From Leptospira johnsonii (GTDB lineage: Bacteria > Spirochaetota > Leptospiria > Leptospirales > Leptospiraceae): DNA of 64,000 bases. The stretch is from the NCBI RefSeq assembly GCF_003112675.1, contig NZ_BFAY01000011.1, positions 806,001 to 870,000 on the forward strand, written 5' to 3'. The notes beneath the pieces were generated by a model. The model ran no database searches, was not told the DNA's origin, and worked only from the letters and a program-made list of their open reading frames with translations. The position numbers and the translations under genes are program-made. This document shows positions 41,580 to 50,918 of the stretch, piece by piece. Every line of letters starts with the position of its first letter. Within the stretch, counting starts at the first letter, position 1.

Positions 41580-43160
41580 ATGGATTCGGTTCCTAAATTA
41601 CTAAGAACCTCGATTAGGCGGTTGTCTTTTCTCTTTCCGGAATCGCTCAGACGAAAACTTTTATTCGATGTTCTGGCTCCTTATCGAGAAAAAGAACTTC
41701 CTCTGTTGGGAAGATCCGCTTTCCAAACTGGCCAATATTGTGAATTACAATTTTGGAAATTTCTAAAAGAACCTCATTCTGAATTTGATATTTCGAACCA
41801 GTTCATTTCTCCCAAACAAAAGTCCTTATTAAAAGATATCGCAGGCAATCTTTTTCCTGATGCAAAACATGCAGGATACAGGGATGCTAAGACCAGATCT
41901 TATTTAGATTCAAAACAACCTGTCAAAGGCGCCTGTGTCAGAACAAAATTTTTCGACACAAGGGCAGACTTTCTCATCCCACAAGAAGAATCTTGGCAGG
42001 TCATTATTATCAAGGCATCTTCGTCCGCCAAAAGAACACATATTTCAGAACTTTCATTTATCAGAATGGTTTTGGAAGAAGCAGGATATAAAATAAGTTC
42101 TACCCAAGTCTGGACTATAAGTTCCGAATACTCATATACTGGAACGGAAATAGATCCGAATCGACTATTTCAAAAAAAGGATTGTAGCAAGGAAACTTTA
42201 GCGAATCTGGAACAAACCAAAGAAAAAGCCTACAAACTCTTAGAAGTATTAGAAAAAGATAAAATTCCTTCCATCACATTCTCAAAACATTGCGATCATC
42301 CAAGAAATTGTATCCATCCAGAATCTTGTTATTCTGATTCTCCTCCAGGGGATCTATTTACTCTAAGAGAAGGAAAAGAACTCACTCTTACTCTTTGGAA
42401 CCAAGGCATTCGGAATTTATCGGAAGTAGAGCCTGATTCCGAATTCACCCATCGCCAAAAAATACAAATAGAAGCCGTAAAAACAGGAAAAGAATATTTG
42501 GATAAAGATTCACTTTTGTCTTATCTAAATCACTTAAAGTTTCCTTTATATTGTTTGGATTTCGAAACGATCAATCCTCCGGTTCCGGTATACAAAGACA
42601 CACATCCTTTCCAACATGTGCCTTTTTTATATTCTTTGCATATTATCCGAAAAGACCTGAACGAAAAACCGGAAGAATATATATATTTAGATGATCACGA
42701 TACGGACCCAAGGCTTGGGATCTTGGAATCACTTTCTTCTCATATCAAGCCGGGAGGAACAATCCTCGCGTTCAACGATAGTTTTGAAAAACGCTGTCTA
42801 AAAGAATCCATACAAGCATATCCAAAATATAAGGAGTGGTTCCAATCCATAGAATCTGATTTTTCAGATCTAGCAAAACCGTTTTGGGATTACGATTATT
42901 ATCATCCAGCTCAAGAAGGAACAACTTCTTTAAAGGTTGTCCTTCCGGTTCTTACCGGTGCAAATTACAAAGAACTTACGATCAACGCCGGTCATATCGC
43001 TAACTCCGAATTTTTAAGGATCAAAACGGAGAACGTTTCGGACCAGGAAAAGGAAAGAGTGGAGTCCGACCTGATCGCTTATTGCAGGATGGATACCTAC
43101 GCTTTAATTCTGATCCTTAGGGCTTTAGCGGAGAAGTTAGACTGGCCCGGAAAATTATAA
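41580..43160 (+). CDS. DUF2779-family protein, probable nuclease-like
   Basis: A 526-aa protein. Residues about 315-440 include YCLDFETINPPVPVYKDTHP (DxE, exonuclease/RNase H-like start), then HVPFLYSLHII, then AFNDSFEKRCL and DLAKPFWDYDYYHPAQEGTT, then a C-terminal DLIAYCRMDTYALI that completes a DEDD-type acidic set. This is the DUF2779 pattern. The first half resembles a PD-(D/E)XK/Cas4-like part (CVRTKFFDTRADFLIP) and is followed by HCDHPRNCIHPESC, a Cys cluster suited to Fe-S or zinc. The role is unknown; nucleic-acid processing is the best guess. Confidence 0.75.
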   Translation: MDSVPKLLRTSIRRLSFLFPESLRRKLLFDVLAPYREKELPLLGRSAFQTGQYCELQFWKFLKEPHSEFDISNQFISPKQKSLLKDIAGNLFPDAKHAGYRDAKTRSYLDSKQPVKGACVRTKFFDTRADFLIPQEESWQVIIIKASSSAKRTHISELSFIRMVLEEAGYKISSTQVWTISSEYSYTGTEIDPNRLFQKKDCSKETLANLEQTKEKAYKLLEVLEKDKIPSITFSKHCDHPRNCIHPESCYSDSPPGDLFTLREGKELTLTLWNQGIRNLSEVEPDSEFTHRQKIQIEAVKTGKEYLDKDSLLSYLNHLKFPLYCLDFETINPPVPVYKDTHPFQHVPFLYSLHIIRKDLNEKPEEYIYLDDHDTDPRLGILESLSSHIKPGGTILAFNDSFEKRCLKESIQAYPKYKEWFQSIESDFSDLAKPFWDYDYYHPAQEGTTSLKVVLPVLTGANYKELTINAGHIANSEFLRIKTENVSDQEKERVESDLIAYCRMDTYALILILRALAEKLDWPGKL

Positions 43161-43185
43161 CAATTCCTTCCGGATCAATCCTTCC

Positions 43186-43199
43186 GTAGGAATTCCAAC
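43186..43199 (+). repeat. Single copy of the GTAGGAATTCCAAC motif
   Basis: An exact copy of the 14-mer that forms the right arm (with one extra base) of the inverted repeat at 26728-26774. Here it lies in the 87-bp gap before argG. The match includes an imperfect self-palindrome (GGAATTCC). Confidence 0.4.
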
Positions 43200-43247
43200 C
43201 AAAATCGGACTTGTCGGGAGGGGTCCAGCGATTTCCCTATCCTAAGA

Positions 43248-44455
<1,208 letters not shown>

Positions 44456-44459
<4 letters not shown>

Positions 44460-44941
44460 CAAGAATTGCTGTTTATCCTGGCTCCTTCGATCCGTTAACT
44501 AGAGGACATTTGGACATTCTCCATAGGTCGGTCGGTCTATTTGATAAAGTGATCGTAGGTGTCGCGGTAAACTCCAATAAAAGCCTTCTTTTTTCCATCG
44601 AAGAAAGAATAGAATTCATCAGGGAAGCGACCAAAGGTTGGGACAATCTGGAAATAGACACTTTCGAAGGACTGACAGTGGACTATTGTAAGAAGAGAGG
44701 CGCTAAAAGTATTATCAGAGGACTGAGAGCAGTCACCGACTTTGATTATGAATATGCAATTTCTCTAATGAACAAGAAACTAGCTCCCGAAGTGGAGACG
44801 ATCTTCCTAATGTCCTCCAACGACTATTCTTTCGTTTCTTCTACAATCGTAAAAGAAGTGGCAAGACACGGAAGGGATGTGTCCGCTCAAGTCCCGGATC
44901 ACGTTAGCAAAGCATTACTTAAAAAATTATACCACAAGTAA
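44456..44941 (+). CDS. coaD: Phosphopantetheine adenylyltransferase
   Basis: A 161-aa nucleotidyltransferase. The T/HxGH motif is in [16 protein letters not shown], followed by [20 protein letters not shown] and the ISSTIVKE-like motif ([19 protein letters not shown]). It transfers AMP to 4'-phosphopantetheine in CoA synthesis. It overlaps argG by 4 bp, so is probably co-translated with it, and precedes ndk by 13 bp. Confidence 0.97.
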
Positions 44942-44954
44942 CTAAGGAATAAAA

Positions 44955-45368
44955 ATGGCTAGAACATTTATCATGATCAAACCCGACGGAGTAAAAAACA
45001 AACATGTCGGCGATATCCTACAAAGGATCGAAAAAGAAGGATTCAAAATTTTAGGACTAAGATACCTTAAACTTTCCCTGGAAGACGCAAAACAATTTTA
45101 TAAAGTGCATTCGGCTCGTCCTTTCTATAACGACCTTTGCAGCTATATGTCTTCTGGTCCGATCGTTGCGGCTGCTCTTGAAAGAGACAATGCAGTTCAA
45201 CATTGGAGAGACGTGATCGGAGCAACCGATCCTAAAGAAGCTGCTGCAGGTACCATCAGAGCTCTGTTTGCAGAAAGCAAAGAAGCGAATGCTGTACATG
45301 GTTCCGACTCCGATGATAACGCTGCATTAGAGATCAGCTTCTTCTTCAAAGGAAACGAACTGTTCTAA
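44955..45368 (+). CDS. ndk: Nucleoside diphosphate kinase
   Basis: A 137-aa NDK with all family features: [20 protein letters not shown] at the start and the catalytic His in [12 protein letters not shown]. It balances nucleoside triphosphate pools. It has an AAGGAATAAAA-type ribosome-binding site and is the last gene of the argG-coaD-ndk operon, which ends at a clear terminator. Confidence 0.97.
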   Translation: MARTFIMIKPDGVKNKHVGDILQRIEKEGFKILGLRYLKLSLEDAKQFYKVHSARPFYNDLCSYMSSGPIVAAALERDNAVQHWRDVIGATDPKEAAAGTIRALFAESKEANAVHGSDSDDNAALEISFFFKGNELF

Positions 45369-45392
45369 TAGAACAAATCTTTCCTTTTATAG

Positions 45393-45427
45393 ACCCGGTG
45401 TCCCTAAAAAGACCACCGGGTTTTTTA
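45393..45427 (+). terminator. Terminator of the argG-coaD-ndk operon
   Basis: ACCCGGTG (45393-45400) pairs with CACCGGGT (45414-45421) around a 13-nt loop and is followed by TTTTTA. It begins 24 bp after the ndk stop codon. Confidence 0.9.
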
Positions 45428-45612
45428 TTATTATCTTCTAATATAGAACAACCTAACAATTGTTTTATATAAAGAAGCTCTTTTGACCGACGTTCTTGTC
45501 GGAGAAAAAAATCCGGATTATAACGAATTTTTCTTGTACTTTTTGGAAATATCTTTCTCTATTTTTTCTACGTAGGCGAAATAAAACCACCGTTTCGACC
45601 GAAGCTAATAAT

Positions 45613-45789
45613 ATGAACGCAGCTACCAAAGAGCAGATCATCAAACACAGCCGTATCATAGAAAAATACAGAACAAAGGACACTCTGTTCGACGGCGCCC
45701 CGGATTGGATGGACGACGTTTTGGAAGTGATCTACTCCCAGGACGATTTTATCGCGGAAAAACCCGATATAGATCTGGATATAGAGTAA
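45613..45789 (+). CDS. Small acidic protein of unknown function
   Basis: A 58-aa protein from the ATG at 45613: an N-terminal helix (MNAATKEQIIKHSRIIEKYR) and an acidic C-terminal part (APDWMDDVLEVIYSQDDF). I prefer this to the longer frame starting at 45496, whose first 39 residues are Phe/Arg-rich and do not look like a protein. No family recognised. It is flanked by the ndk terminator upstream and converges with the nitrate reductase gene (30 bp gap). Confidence 0.5.
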   Translation: MNAATKEQIIKHSRIIEKYRTKDTLFDGAPDWMDDVLEVIYSQDDFIAEKPDIDLDIE

Positions 45790-45819
45790 TCTAATCCTTC
45801 GTCTGTCTTTTAAAAGTTC

Positions 45820-48800
45820 TCAAACCGGAGCAACCGCTCCGGACTCTCTTAGAATTTTCATTATCTCAGGTCTACAACTTCCACAACCTGTTCCCGCTCC
45901 CGTCTTTTCAGAAATTGTCTTAAGATCATAGACCCCATTACGGATCTCTTCTTCTATATTACCTTTTCCTACACCATTACAAGAACAGACCAAAGCACCT
46001 ATCGGAGGTTTAAGCGGAGAAGATCCGGTCAAGAGTCTATCTCTCTTATCTCCCAACTCAATACCGGAAGAGATCATTGCCTTGAATTCCGAGAACTCAG
46101 ATTTGTCTCCGACCAAGATCGCTCCAACCAAACGATCTCCTTTGATAATACATTTTTTATAACGGCCCTTTCTTTTATCAAAGAATACGATCTCCTCATA
46201 TTCAGGACCCGCCTCGTCCATCGGAACCTCAGGCAATCTCAATGATACTAATTCCAAACCAGGTATCTTTAGAAGATTAGAATGCATTGATCCTGAATAT
46301 GAACCGATCTTATATCCATACATATGCCAAGCTGCAAAGTCAGCCTGCTCCTCTGTGGCAGCTATGGTTCCGTACATTCCAGTGGAATGTTCAGCGACTT
46401 CTCCTATCGCGTAAATATCCGGATCGCTGGATTGTAAGAAGTCGTTCACTAAAATTCCAGACTTACAATTCAGTCCTGCTTCTTTTGCTAATTCTAAATT
46501 TGGAACCGTACCTACTGCGAACACAATCCCATCCGGGCGAATGCTGGAACCGTCTCTGAACTTTACACTCTCTAATCTTTCCGTTCCATACACTTTAGAA
46601 ATCTCAGTATCGAATAAGATTTGAATCCCTCGCGCTTCTACTTCTCTTCTTAAAATTTCTCCAGAGATCTCGTCCAACTGTTTAGACATCAATCGATCCG
46701 TTCGTACGAGAACAGTAACATTTACATGCAAGGATCTTAATGCAGCCGCAAGCTCCAAACCTAATAATCCCCCGCCTACTATCAAGGCATGAGTGTTCGG
46801 AACAAAAAACCCTTTGATCCGATCCGCATCGTTTTTGGAACGAAGGCTGAAAATACCTAACATCTTCTCCGGGATATATTTAGGGATAGAAGGCCTGCTT
46901 CCCGTGGCAATAATCAGTTTATTATAAGAATATAAATTACCTTGGGAATCTCTGACCTTCTTCCCTTCCGGAAGGATCTCCGACACAGAAATGGAGGATT
47001 TTACTTCTACATTCCATGATTTGATCTCTTCTTCGCTGACTCCGGACAATTGAGAGAATTGTTTATCTCCGCTGATCAGATCAGGCAATAGAATACGGTT
47101 ATAAAATGGATGTTCTTCTTTGCATAAAACCGTGATCTCATCCTCAGGAGAGATCGCTCTGAACTTTCTAAGGAATGCAAGAGTTCCGTTTCCTCCTCCT
47201 ATGATCAGAATTTTTTCCTTAGGTTTTTTATACGGAATCACTTCCACAGCAGAAATTTTAAAACCAGGCTGCTTGGAGAATGGATCGAACTTAGAACTTG
47301 TGAGATTATTCGCTCTTGCCTCATCGTTTCCGTTCTTTCTTCCCCAATGCATAGGTAAGAATACGGTACCTTGTCTGATACTTTCAGTGATCGTGGCCCT
47401 GACTCGAACACTTCCCCTTTCGTTTTTGACTTCTACGATCTGAGATTCTATGATCTCTCTTTCTTTTGCATCAATCGGATGGATCTCTAGATAAGGTTCT
47501 TTCTTATGTTCTTTAAGCTTTCTCACCTTTCCTGTACGAGTCATCGTATGCCATTGATCCCTGATCCTGCCGGTAGTAAGAATTAAAGGAAAGTTCTCGC
47601 TTGTTTTTTCGGAATTATCTTCCGGCTCGACGGAATGTATTTTTGCTCTTCCACCTGGCCGATAAAACTTTCCGTCGGAAAATAAACGTGAAGTTCCAGT
47701 ATGGTCCTTGGAAGGAAAAGGCCACTGCACTGATCTTCTTTCTTGTAAGATAGAATAATCCAAACCTGCAATATCCAGATTTGTACCCTTAGTAAGTTGA
47801 CAATGTTCCAGAAAAACTTCTTCTTCATTTTTATAATCAAAAGAAGGACCAAATCCCATCTTCTCCGCAAACTCTGTCAGTATCCAAGTATCCGCCTTTG
47901 CATCTCCAGGCGGATTGAAAATTTTAGGCAGATACGTTATTCGCCTATCAGAGTTGGTCATGGTACCTTGCTTTTCAGTCCAACCGGCAGCAGGAAGAAC
48001 ATAATGAGCAAAAGGAATGGATTCATGGTTATTTGAAATATCTTGGACAACAACTAGTTCAGCGTTTCTTAGTCCTGCTTCTACAGTTCTTGCGTCAGGA
48101 AGACTTACGGTTGGATTTGTACAAACAATCCAGATCGCTTTCATCTTTCCATTTTTAAGATTTTCGAACATCTCTGTGGCGGAATAACCTGGCTTGTCCC
48201 GAATAGATTCCACTCCCCAAAAGTCCGCGACTTCCTTTCTATGATTTTCATCCGCTAAATTTCTGTGAGCAGGTAAAAGATTACATAGACCTCCAACTTC
48301 TCTTCCCCCCATTGCATTTGGCTGGCCTGTTAAGGAGAATGGGCCTGATCCAGGTTTACCGATCTTGCCTGTTATCAGATTCAAATTTATTAATGCTAAA
48401 TTTTTATTTACTCCTACCACACTTTGGTTCAATCCCATTGCCCAAAGAGTTAAAAACCCATTTGAATTCGAGATCAGACTTGCCGCTTCTTGGATGGACT
48501 CTTCAGAAACTCCACAAGAGCCCGCATATTCTTCCATACTGATTGAAAATACTTTTTCTTTCAGCTCTTCGAAACCTTCTGTATGAGATTTAATAAAATT
48601 AGGATCTAAGGAATCAGTCTCTATCAGACTTCTTGCAATTGCATTGAATAATAATATATCAGTTCCGGGTATGATCTGAAGGTGTAAGTCCGCATTCTCA
48701 CAACTTTCAGTCTTTCTAGGATCAACAACTATGATCTTAACGTTCGGGTCTGAATTTTTTCTAGCTTCTATCCTTCTGAAAAGAATCGGATGACACCAAG

Positions 48801-49332
48801 CTGGATTGGCGCCGGCAATCAAAAAACAATCGGCAATTTCTATATCGTCATACGAGATAGGAACACTATCCTCTCCCAACGACATCTTATAACCTACAAC
48901 TGCAGAACTCATACAAAGTCTGGAGTTCGTATCTATATTATTTGTATTTAAAAAACCTTTGGTGAGTTTGTTCACCACGTAATATTCTTCCGTCAATAAT
49001 TGCCCGGAAACATAGAAGCCCACTGAATCGGGACCGTGCTCTTTGATTAGATTCTTAAAACGAGAAGCTATCTCTCCTAAAGCTGAATCCCAATCAGTAT
49101 TTTGCAATTCTCCCGTTTTAGGATTTCTTGCCATTGGATGTAAAAGCCTGTCGCTCTTATCCAAAACGGTATGATGCAAATTTAGCCCTTTGGAACAAAG
49201 CATTCCTTTATTTGCAGGATGATCCGGATCTCCTTTGACCGTAAAACTGGTCTCGCTCTCTTTTTGGATCAATACGCCGCATCCGACCCCACAATAAGAA
49301 CAGGTACTTCGAAATCCATTTTCTGTATTCAC
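45820..49332 (-). CDS. Assimilatory nitrate reductase fused to FAD/NAD(P) and BFD modules
   Basis: A 1170-aa fusion. Residues 1-690 are a molybdopterin nitrate reductase of the NasA/NarB type: the N-terminal [4Fe-4S] site CSYCGVGC (C11, C14, C18) and MLCSKG, then the molybdopterin regions with PNAMGGREVGG and the C-terminal binding domain. Residues about 703-1090 form a pyridine-nucleotide-disulfide oxidoreductase (ILIIGGGNGTLAFLRKF; ALIVGGGLLGLELAAAL; AIGEVAEHS), similar to the N-terminal half of NirB. Residues about 1115-1170 are a BFD-like [2Fe-2S] domain (VCSCNGVGKG; GAGTGCGSCRPEIM). It thus carries its own electron chain from NAD(P)H to nitrate. The start is a GTG with no clear ribosome-binding site. 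Confidence 0.93.
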   Translation of the reverse strand: MNTENGFRSTCSYCGVGCGVLIQKESETSFTVKGDPDHPANKGMLCSKGLNLHHTVLDKSDRLLHPMARNPKTGELQNTDWDSALGEIASRFKNLIKEHGPDSVGFYVSGQLLTEEYYVVNKLTKGFLNTNNIDTNSRLCMSSAVVGYKMSLGEDSVPISYDDIEIADCFLIAGANPAWCHPILFRRIEARKNSDPNVKIIVVDPRKTESCENADLHLQIIPGTDILLFNAIARSLIETDSLDPNFIKSHTEGFEELKEKVFSISMEEYAGSCGVSEESIQEAASLISNSNGFLTLWAMGLNQSVVGVNKNLALINLNLITGKIGKPGSGPFSLTGQPNAMGGREVGGLCNLLPAHRNLADENHRKEVADFWGVESIRDKPGYSATEMFENLKNGKMKAIWIVCTNPTVSLPDARTVEAGLRNAELVVVQDISNNHESIPFAHYVLPAAGWTEKQGTMTNSDRRITYLPKIFNPPGDAKADTWILTEFAEKMGFGPSFDYKNEEEVFLEHCQLTKGTNLDIAGLDYSILQERRSVQWPFPSKDHTGTSRLFSDGKFYRPGGRAKIHSVEPEDNSEKTSENFPLILTTGRIRDQWHTMTRTGKVRKLKEHKKEPYLEIHPIDAKEREIIESQIVEVKNERGSVRVRATITESIRQGTVFLPMHWGRKNGNDEARANNLTSSKFDPFSKQPGFKISAVEVIPYKKPKEKILIIGGGNGTLAFLRKFRAISPEDEITVLCKEEHPFYNRILLPDLISGDKQFSQLSGVSEEEIKSWNVEVKSSISVSEILPEGKKVRDSQGNLYSYNKLIIATGSRPSIPKYIPEKMLGIFSLRSKNDADRIKGFFVPNTHALIVGGGLLGLELAAALRSLHVNVTVLVRTDRLMSKQLDEISGEILRREVEARGIQILFDTEISKVYGTERLESVKFRDGSSIRPDGIVFAVGTVPNLELAKEAGLNCKSGILVNDFLQSSDPDIYAIGEVAEHSTGMYGTIAATEEQADFAAWHMYGYKIGSYSGSMHSNLLKIPGLELVSLRLPEVPMDEAGPEYEEIVFFDKRKGRYKKCIIKGDRLVGAILVGDKSEFSEFKAMISSGIELGDKRDRLLTGSSPLKPPIGALVCSCNGVGKGNIEEEIRNGVYDLKTISEKTGAGTGCGSCRPEIMKILRESGAVAPV

Positions 49333-49342
49333 AACTCAATTA

Positions 49343-49360
49343 TAGCAATTTTTATGCCAA
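49343..49360 (-). promoter_or_regulatory. Sigma-54 promoter toward the nitrate reductase gene
   Basis: On the minus strand TTGGCATAAAAATTGCTA matches the -24/-12 consensus (TTGGCAC-N5-TTGCT) with T for C after TTGGCA; GG and GC are separated by exactly 10 bp. Transcription would start about 12 bp after the -12 GC, at about 49333, one base before the GTG start codon. Confidence 0.65.
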
Positions 49361-49417
49361 TTATAAAATTTTATGAATGATTAGCCTAAACTTGCAGTAT
49401 CTCCGAATAGAAAATGA

Positions 49418-49432
49418 ACGATTTCAAATCGT
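49418..49432. repeat. Perfect palindrome ACGATTT-C-AAATCGT
   Basis: A 7+1+7 perfect palindrome near the middle of the nitrate gap, about 60-75 bp upstream of the leftward sigma-54 promoter. It suits a dimeric regulator. Confidence 0.4.
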
Positions 49433-49570
49433 ACGCACTCAAACTAAGCATCATGTACAATATATGCGTAATTTCTAGCGATTTTGTTCTTTCTTCTTAA
49501 CTTCATTAGTAAAAGAATTTTAGCAAGTGTTCGAAAAAGAAGGGCTGAATCTAATTTTTTATATGATTCT

Positions 49571-49585
49571 ATCTTAATATAAGAT
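49571..49585. repeat. Perfect palindrome ATCTTA-ATA-TAAGAT
   Basis: A 6+3+6 perfect palindrome about 24-38 bp upstream of the rightward sigma-54 promoter. It could be an operator, or a chance feature in AT-rich sequence. Confidence 0.3.
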
Positions 49586-49608
49586 TTTTCAAAAACAATC
49601 TCAAATAC

Positions 49609-49625
49609 TTGGCACGACTTTTGCT
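49609..49625 (+). promoter_or_regulatory. Sigma-54 promoter of narK-nirBD
   Basis: TTGGCACGACTTTTGCT matches the full sigma-54 consensus YTGGCACG-N4-TTGCW at every conserved position, with 10 bp between GG and GC. The expected start of transcription is near 49636, giving a leader of about 35 nt before narK with a GGAG ribosome-binding site. Confidence 0.85.
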
Positions 49626-49670
49626 ATAAGCTGTTTGTGAGCATTTTTGCTCGTTAACGGAGAGCTTTAA

Positions 49671-50885
49671 ATGAAAAAATTTCGTGAATTCATGTCTATT
49701 GGACACTTTCCATCGCTCGTGAGCTCCTTTCTATACTTTGACTTCAGCTTCATGGTATGGATGCTGCTTGCTGCTTTAGGCGTTTTTATTTCAGAAGAAT
49801 TCAAACTTGGCCCTGCCCAAAAGGGTATGCTTGTTTCTGTTCCTCTATTGGGAGGAACGTTATTAAGAATCCCGTTAGGGCTACTTTCTGATCGTTATGG
49901 ATCTAAGATCGTCGGTCTTTCCGGAATGGGTGTCACAATGCTCACCCTATTGCTTGGTTGGAAATTCGCGCACACTCTTCCTGAAGTGATCCTTGTAGGA
50001 TTATTATTAGGAACTGCGGGAGCAAGCTTTGCAGTAGCTCTTCCTTTAGCGAGCAGATGGTATCCTAAAGAATACCAAGGCTTGGTGATGGGGATTGCAG
50101 GCGCTGGAAACAGTGGATCAGTGATAGCTACATTCTTTGCTCCTGATCTTGCGAGAAACTTCGGATGGCATGCTGTTTTCGGTCTTGCTCTTATTCCTTT
50201 AGCTTTTGCTTTCGTATTCTTTTTATTTTTCGCAAAAGATTGTCCGGGAACAATCTCTAAAAAACCTTTAAAACAATATTTAGTACCTATCAAATCCAGA
50301 GACGCTTTATTCTTCTGTTTGCTATATAGCGTAACGTTTGGAGGCTTCGTAGGTATAGCAAGCTTTCTTCCTATCTTCTTCCATGATCAATACGGTGTGG
50401 ATAAAGTCACCACTGGATTATACACTTCTTATTGTATCTTAGGTGCAAGTTTGGTCCGTCCTATTGGTGGATATCTTTCCGATAAATTCGGAGGAGTTAC
50501 AGTTTTACTTGCTGTATTCGCTGGAGTCGCTTCTTGTCTGGTCGCGGTCTCTTGGTTACCTTCCGTAGGGATGATACTTCCTATCTTCATCACTTTGATG
50601 ATCTTCTTAGGTTTAGGAAACGGTTCAGTATTCCAACTTGTCCCTCTTAGATTCAGCAAAGAGATCGGGATCATCACAGGATTTATCGGAGCATTCGGAG
50701 GTTTAGGAGGATTTTTCGTACCAAACTTATTAGGAAGTTTGAAAGCGATTTCCGGGACCTTCTCCGTTGGATTCATAGTATTGTCCGTCGTAGTTGCGTT
50801 ATCCGCCGTTCTTCTGTTCATGATGAATACTTTCGTTTGGGAAAAAAATAGAAAAAACGAATCCTTAGAGTTGGAGTCGGCTTAA
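49671..50885 (+). CDS. narK: Nitrate/nitrite transporter, NarK/NasA family (MFS)
   Basis: A 404-aa major facilitator protein with about 12 helices. It shows the NarK features: an Arg in LLRIPLGLLSDRYGSK, the glycine-rich nitrate signature GTAGASFAVALPLASRWYPK, then GIAGAGNSGSVIATFFAP, and a second glycine-rich motif LGLGNGSVFQLVPLRF. It imports nitrate (and possibly exchanges nitrite) for the neighbouring reductases. It has a sigma-54 promoter directly upstream (49609) and is followed after 33 bp by nirB. Its stop codon lies inside a hairpin. Confidence 0.93.
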   Translation: MKKFREFMSIGHFPSLVSSFLYFDFSFMVWMLLAALGVFISEEFKLGPAQKGMLVSVPLLGGTLLRIPLGLLSDRYGSKIVGLSGMGVTMLTLLLGWKFAHTLPEVILVGLLLGTAGASFAVALPLASRWYPKEYQGLVMGIAGAGNSGSVIATFFAPDLARNFGWHAVFGLALIPLAFAFVFFLFFAKDCPGTISKKPLKQYLVPIKSRDALFFCLLYSVTFGGFVGIASFLPIFFHDQYGVDKVTTGLYTSYCILGASLVRPIGGYLSDKFGGVTVLLAVFAGVASCLVAVSWLPSVGMILPIFITLMIFLGLGNGSVFQLVPLRFSKEIGIITGFIGAFGGLGGFFVPNLLGSLKAISGTFSVGFIVLSVVVALSAVLLFMMNTFVWEKNRKNESLELESA

Positions 50886-50894
50886 GCCGGCTCC
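50873..50894 (+). repeat. Hairpin at the end of narK
   Basis: GGAGTCGGC (50873-50881) and GCCGGCTCC (50886-50894) form a 9-bp stem (one G-U pair) with a TTAA loop. The narK stop codon falls in this loop. No T-run follows, so it is more likely an mRNA processing or stabilising site than a terminator between narK and nirB. Confidence 0.5.
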
Positions 50895-50918
50895 TAAAAG
50901 GGAAAGGAGATATATAAA

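Larger units (their letters stand above)
49333..49670. promoter_or_regulatory. Divergent control region of the nitrate-assimilation genes
   Basis: 338 bp, AT-rich. At each end it carries a sigma-54 promoter pointing outward (49343-49360 and 49609-49625). Between them are perfect palindromes at 49418-49432 and 49571-49585 that could bind regulators such as an NtrC-type activator. Sigma-54 promoters need enhancer-binding proteins, so sites in this gap are expected. Confidence 0.7.

Noticed and set aside
45496..45612. Upstream extension of the 58-aa small protein
   Set aside because: The added residues are Phe/Arg-rich and the start lies in a hairpin (CCGAC/GTCGG, 45487-45502). The ATG at 45613 gives a compact acidic protein.
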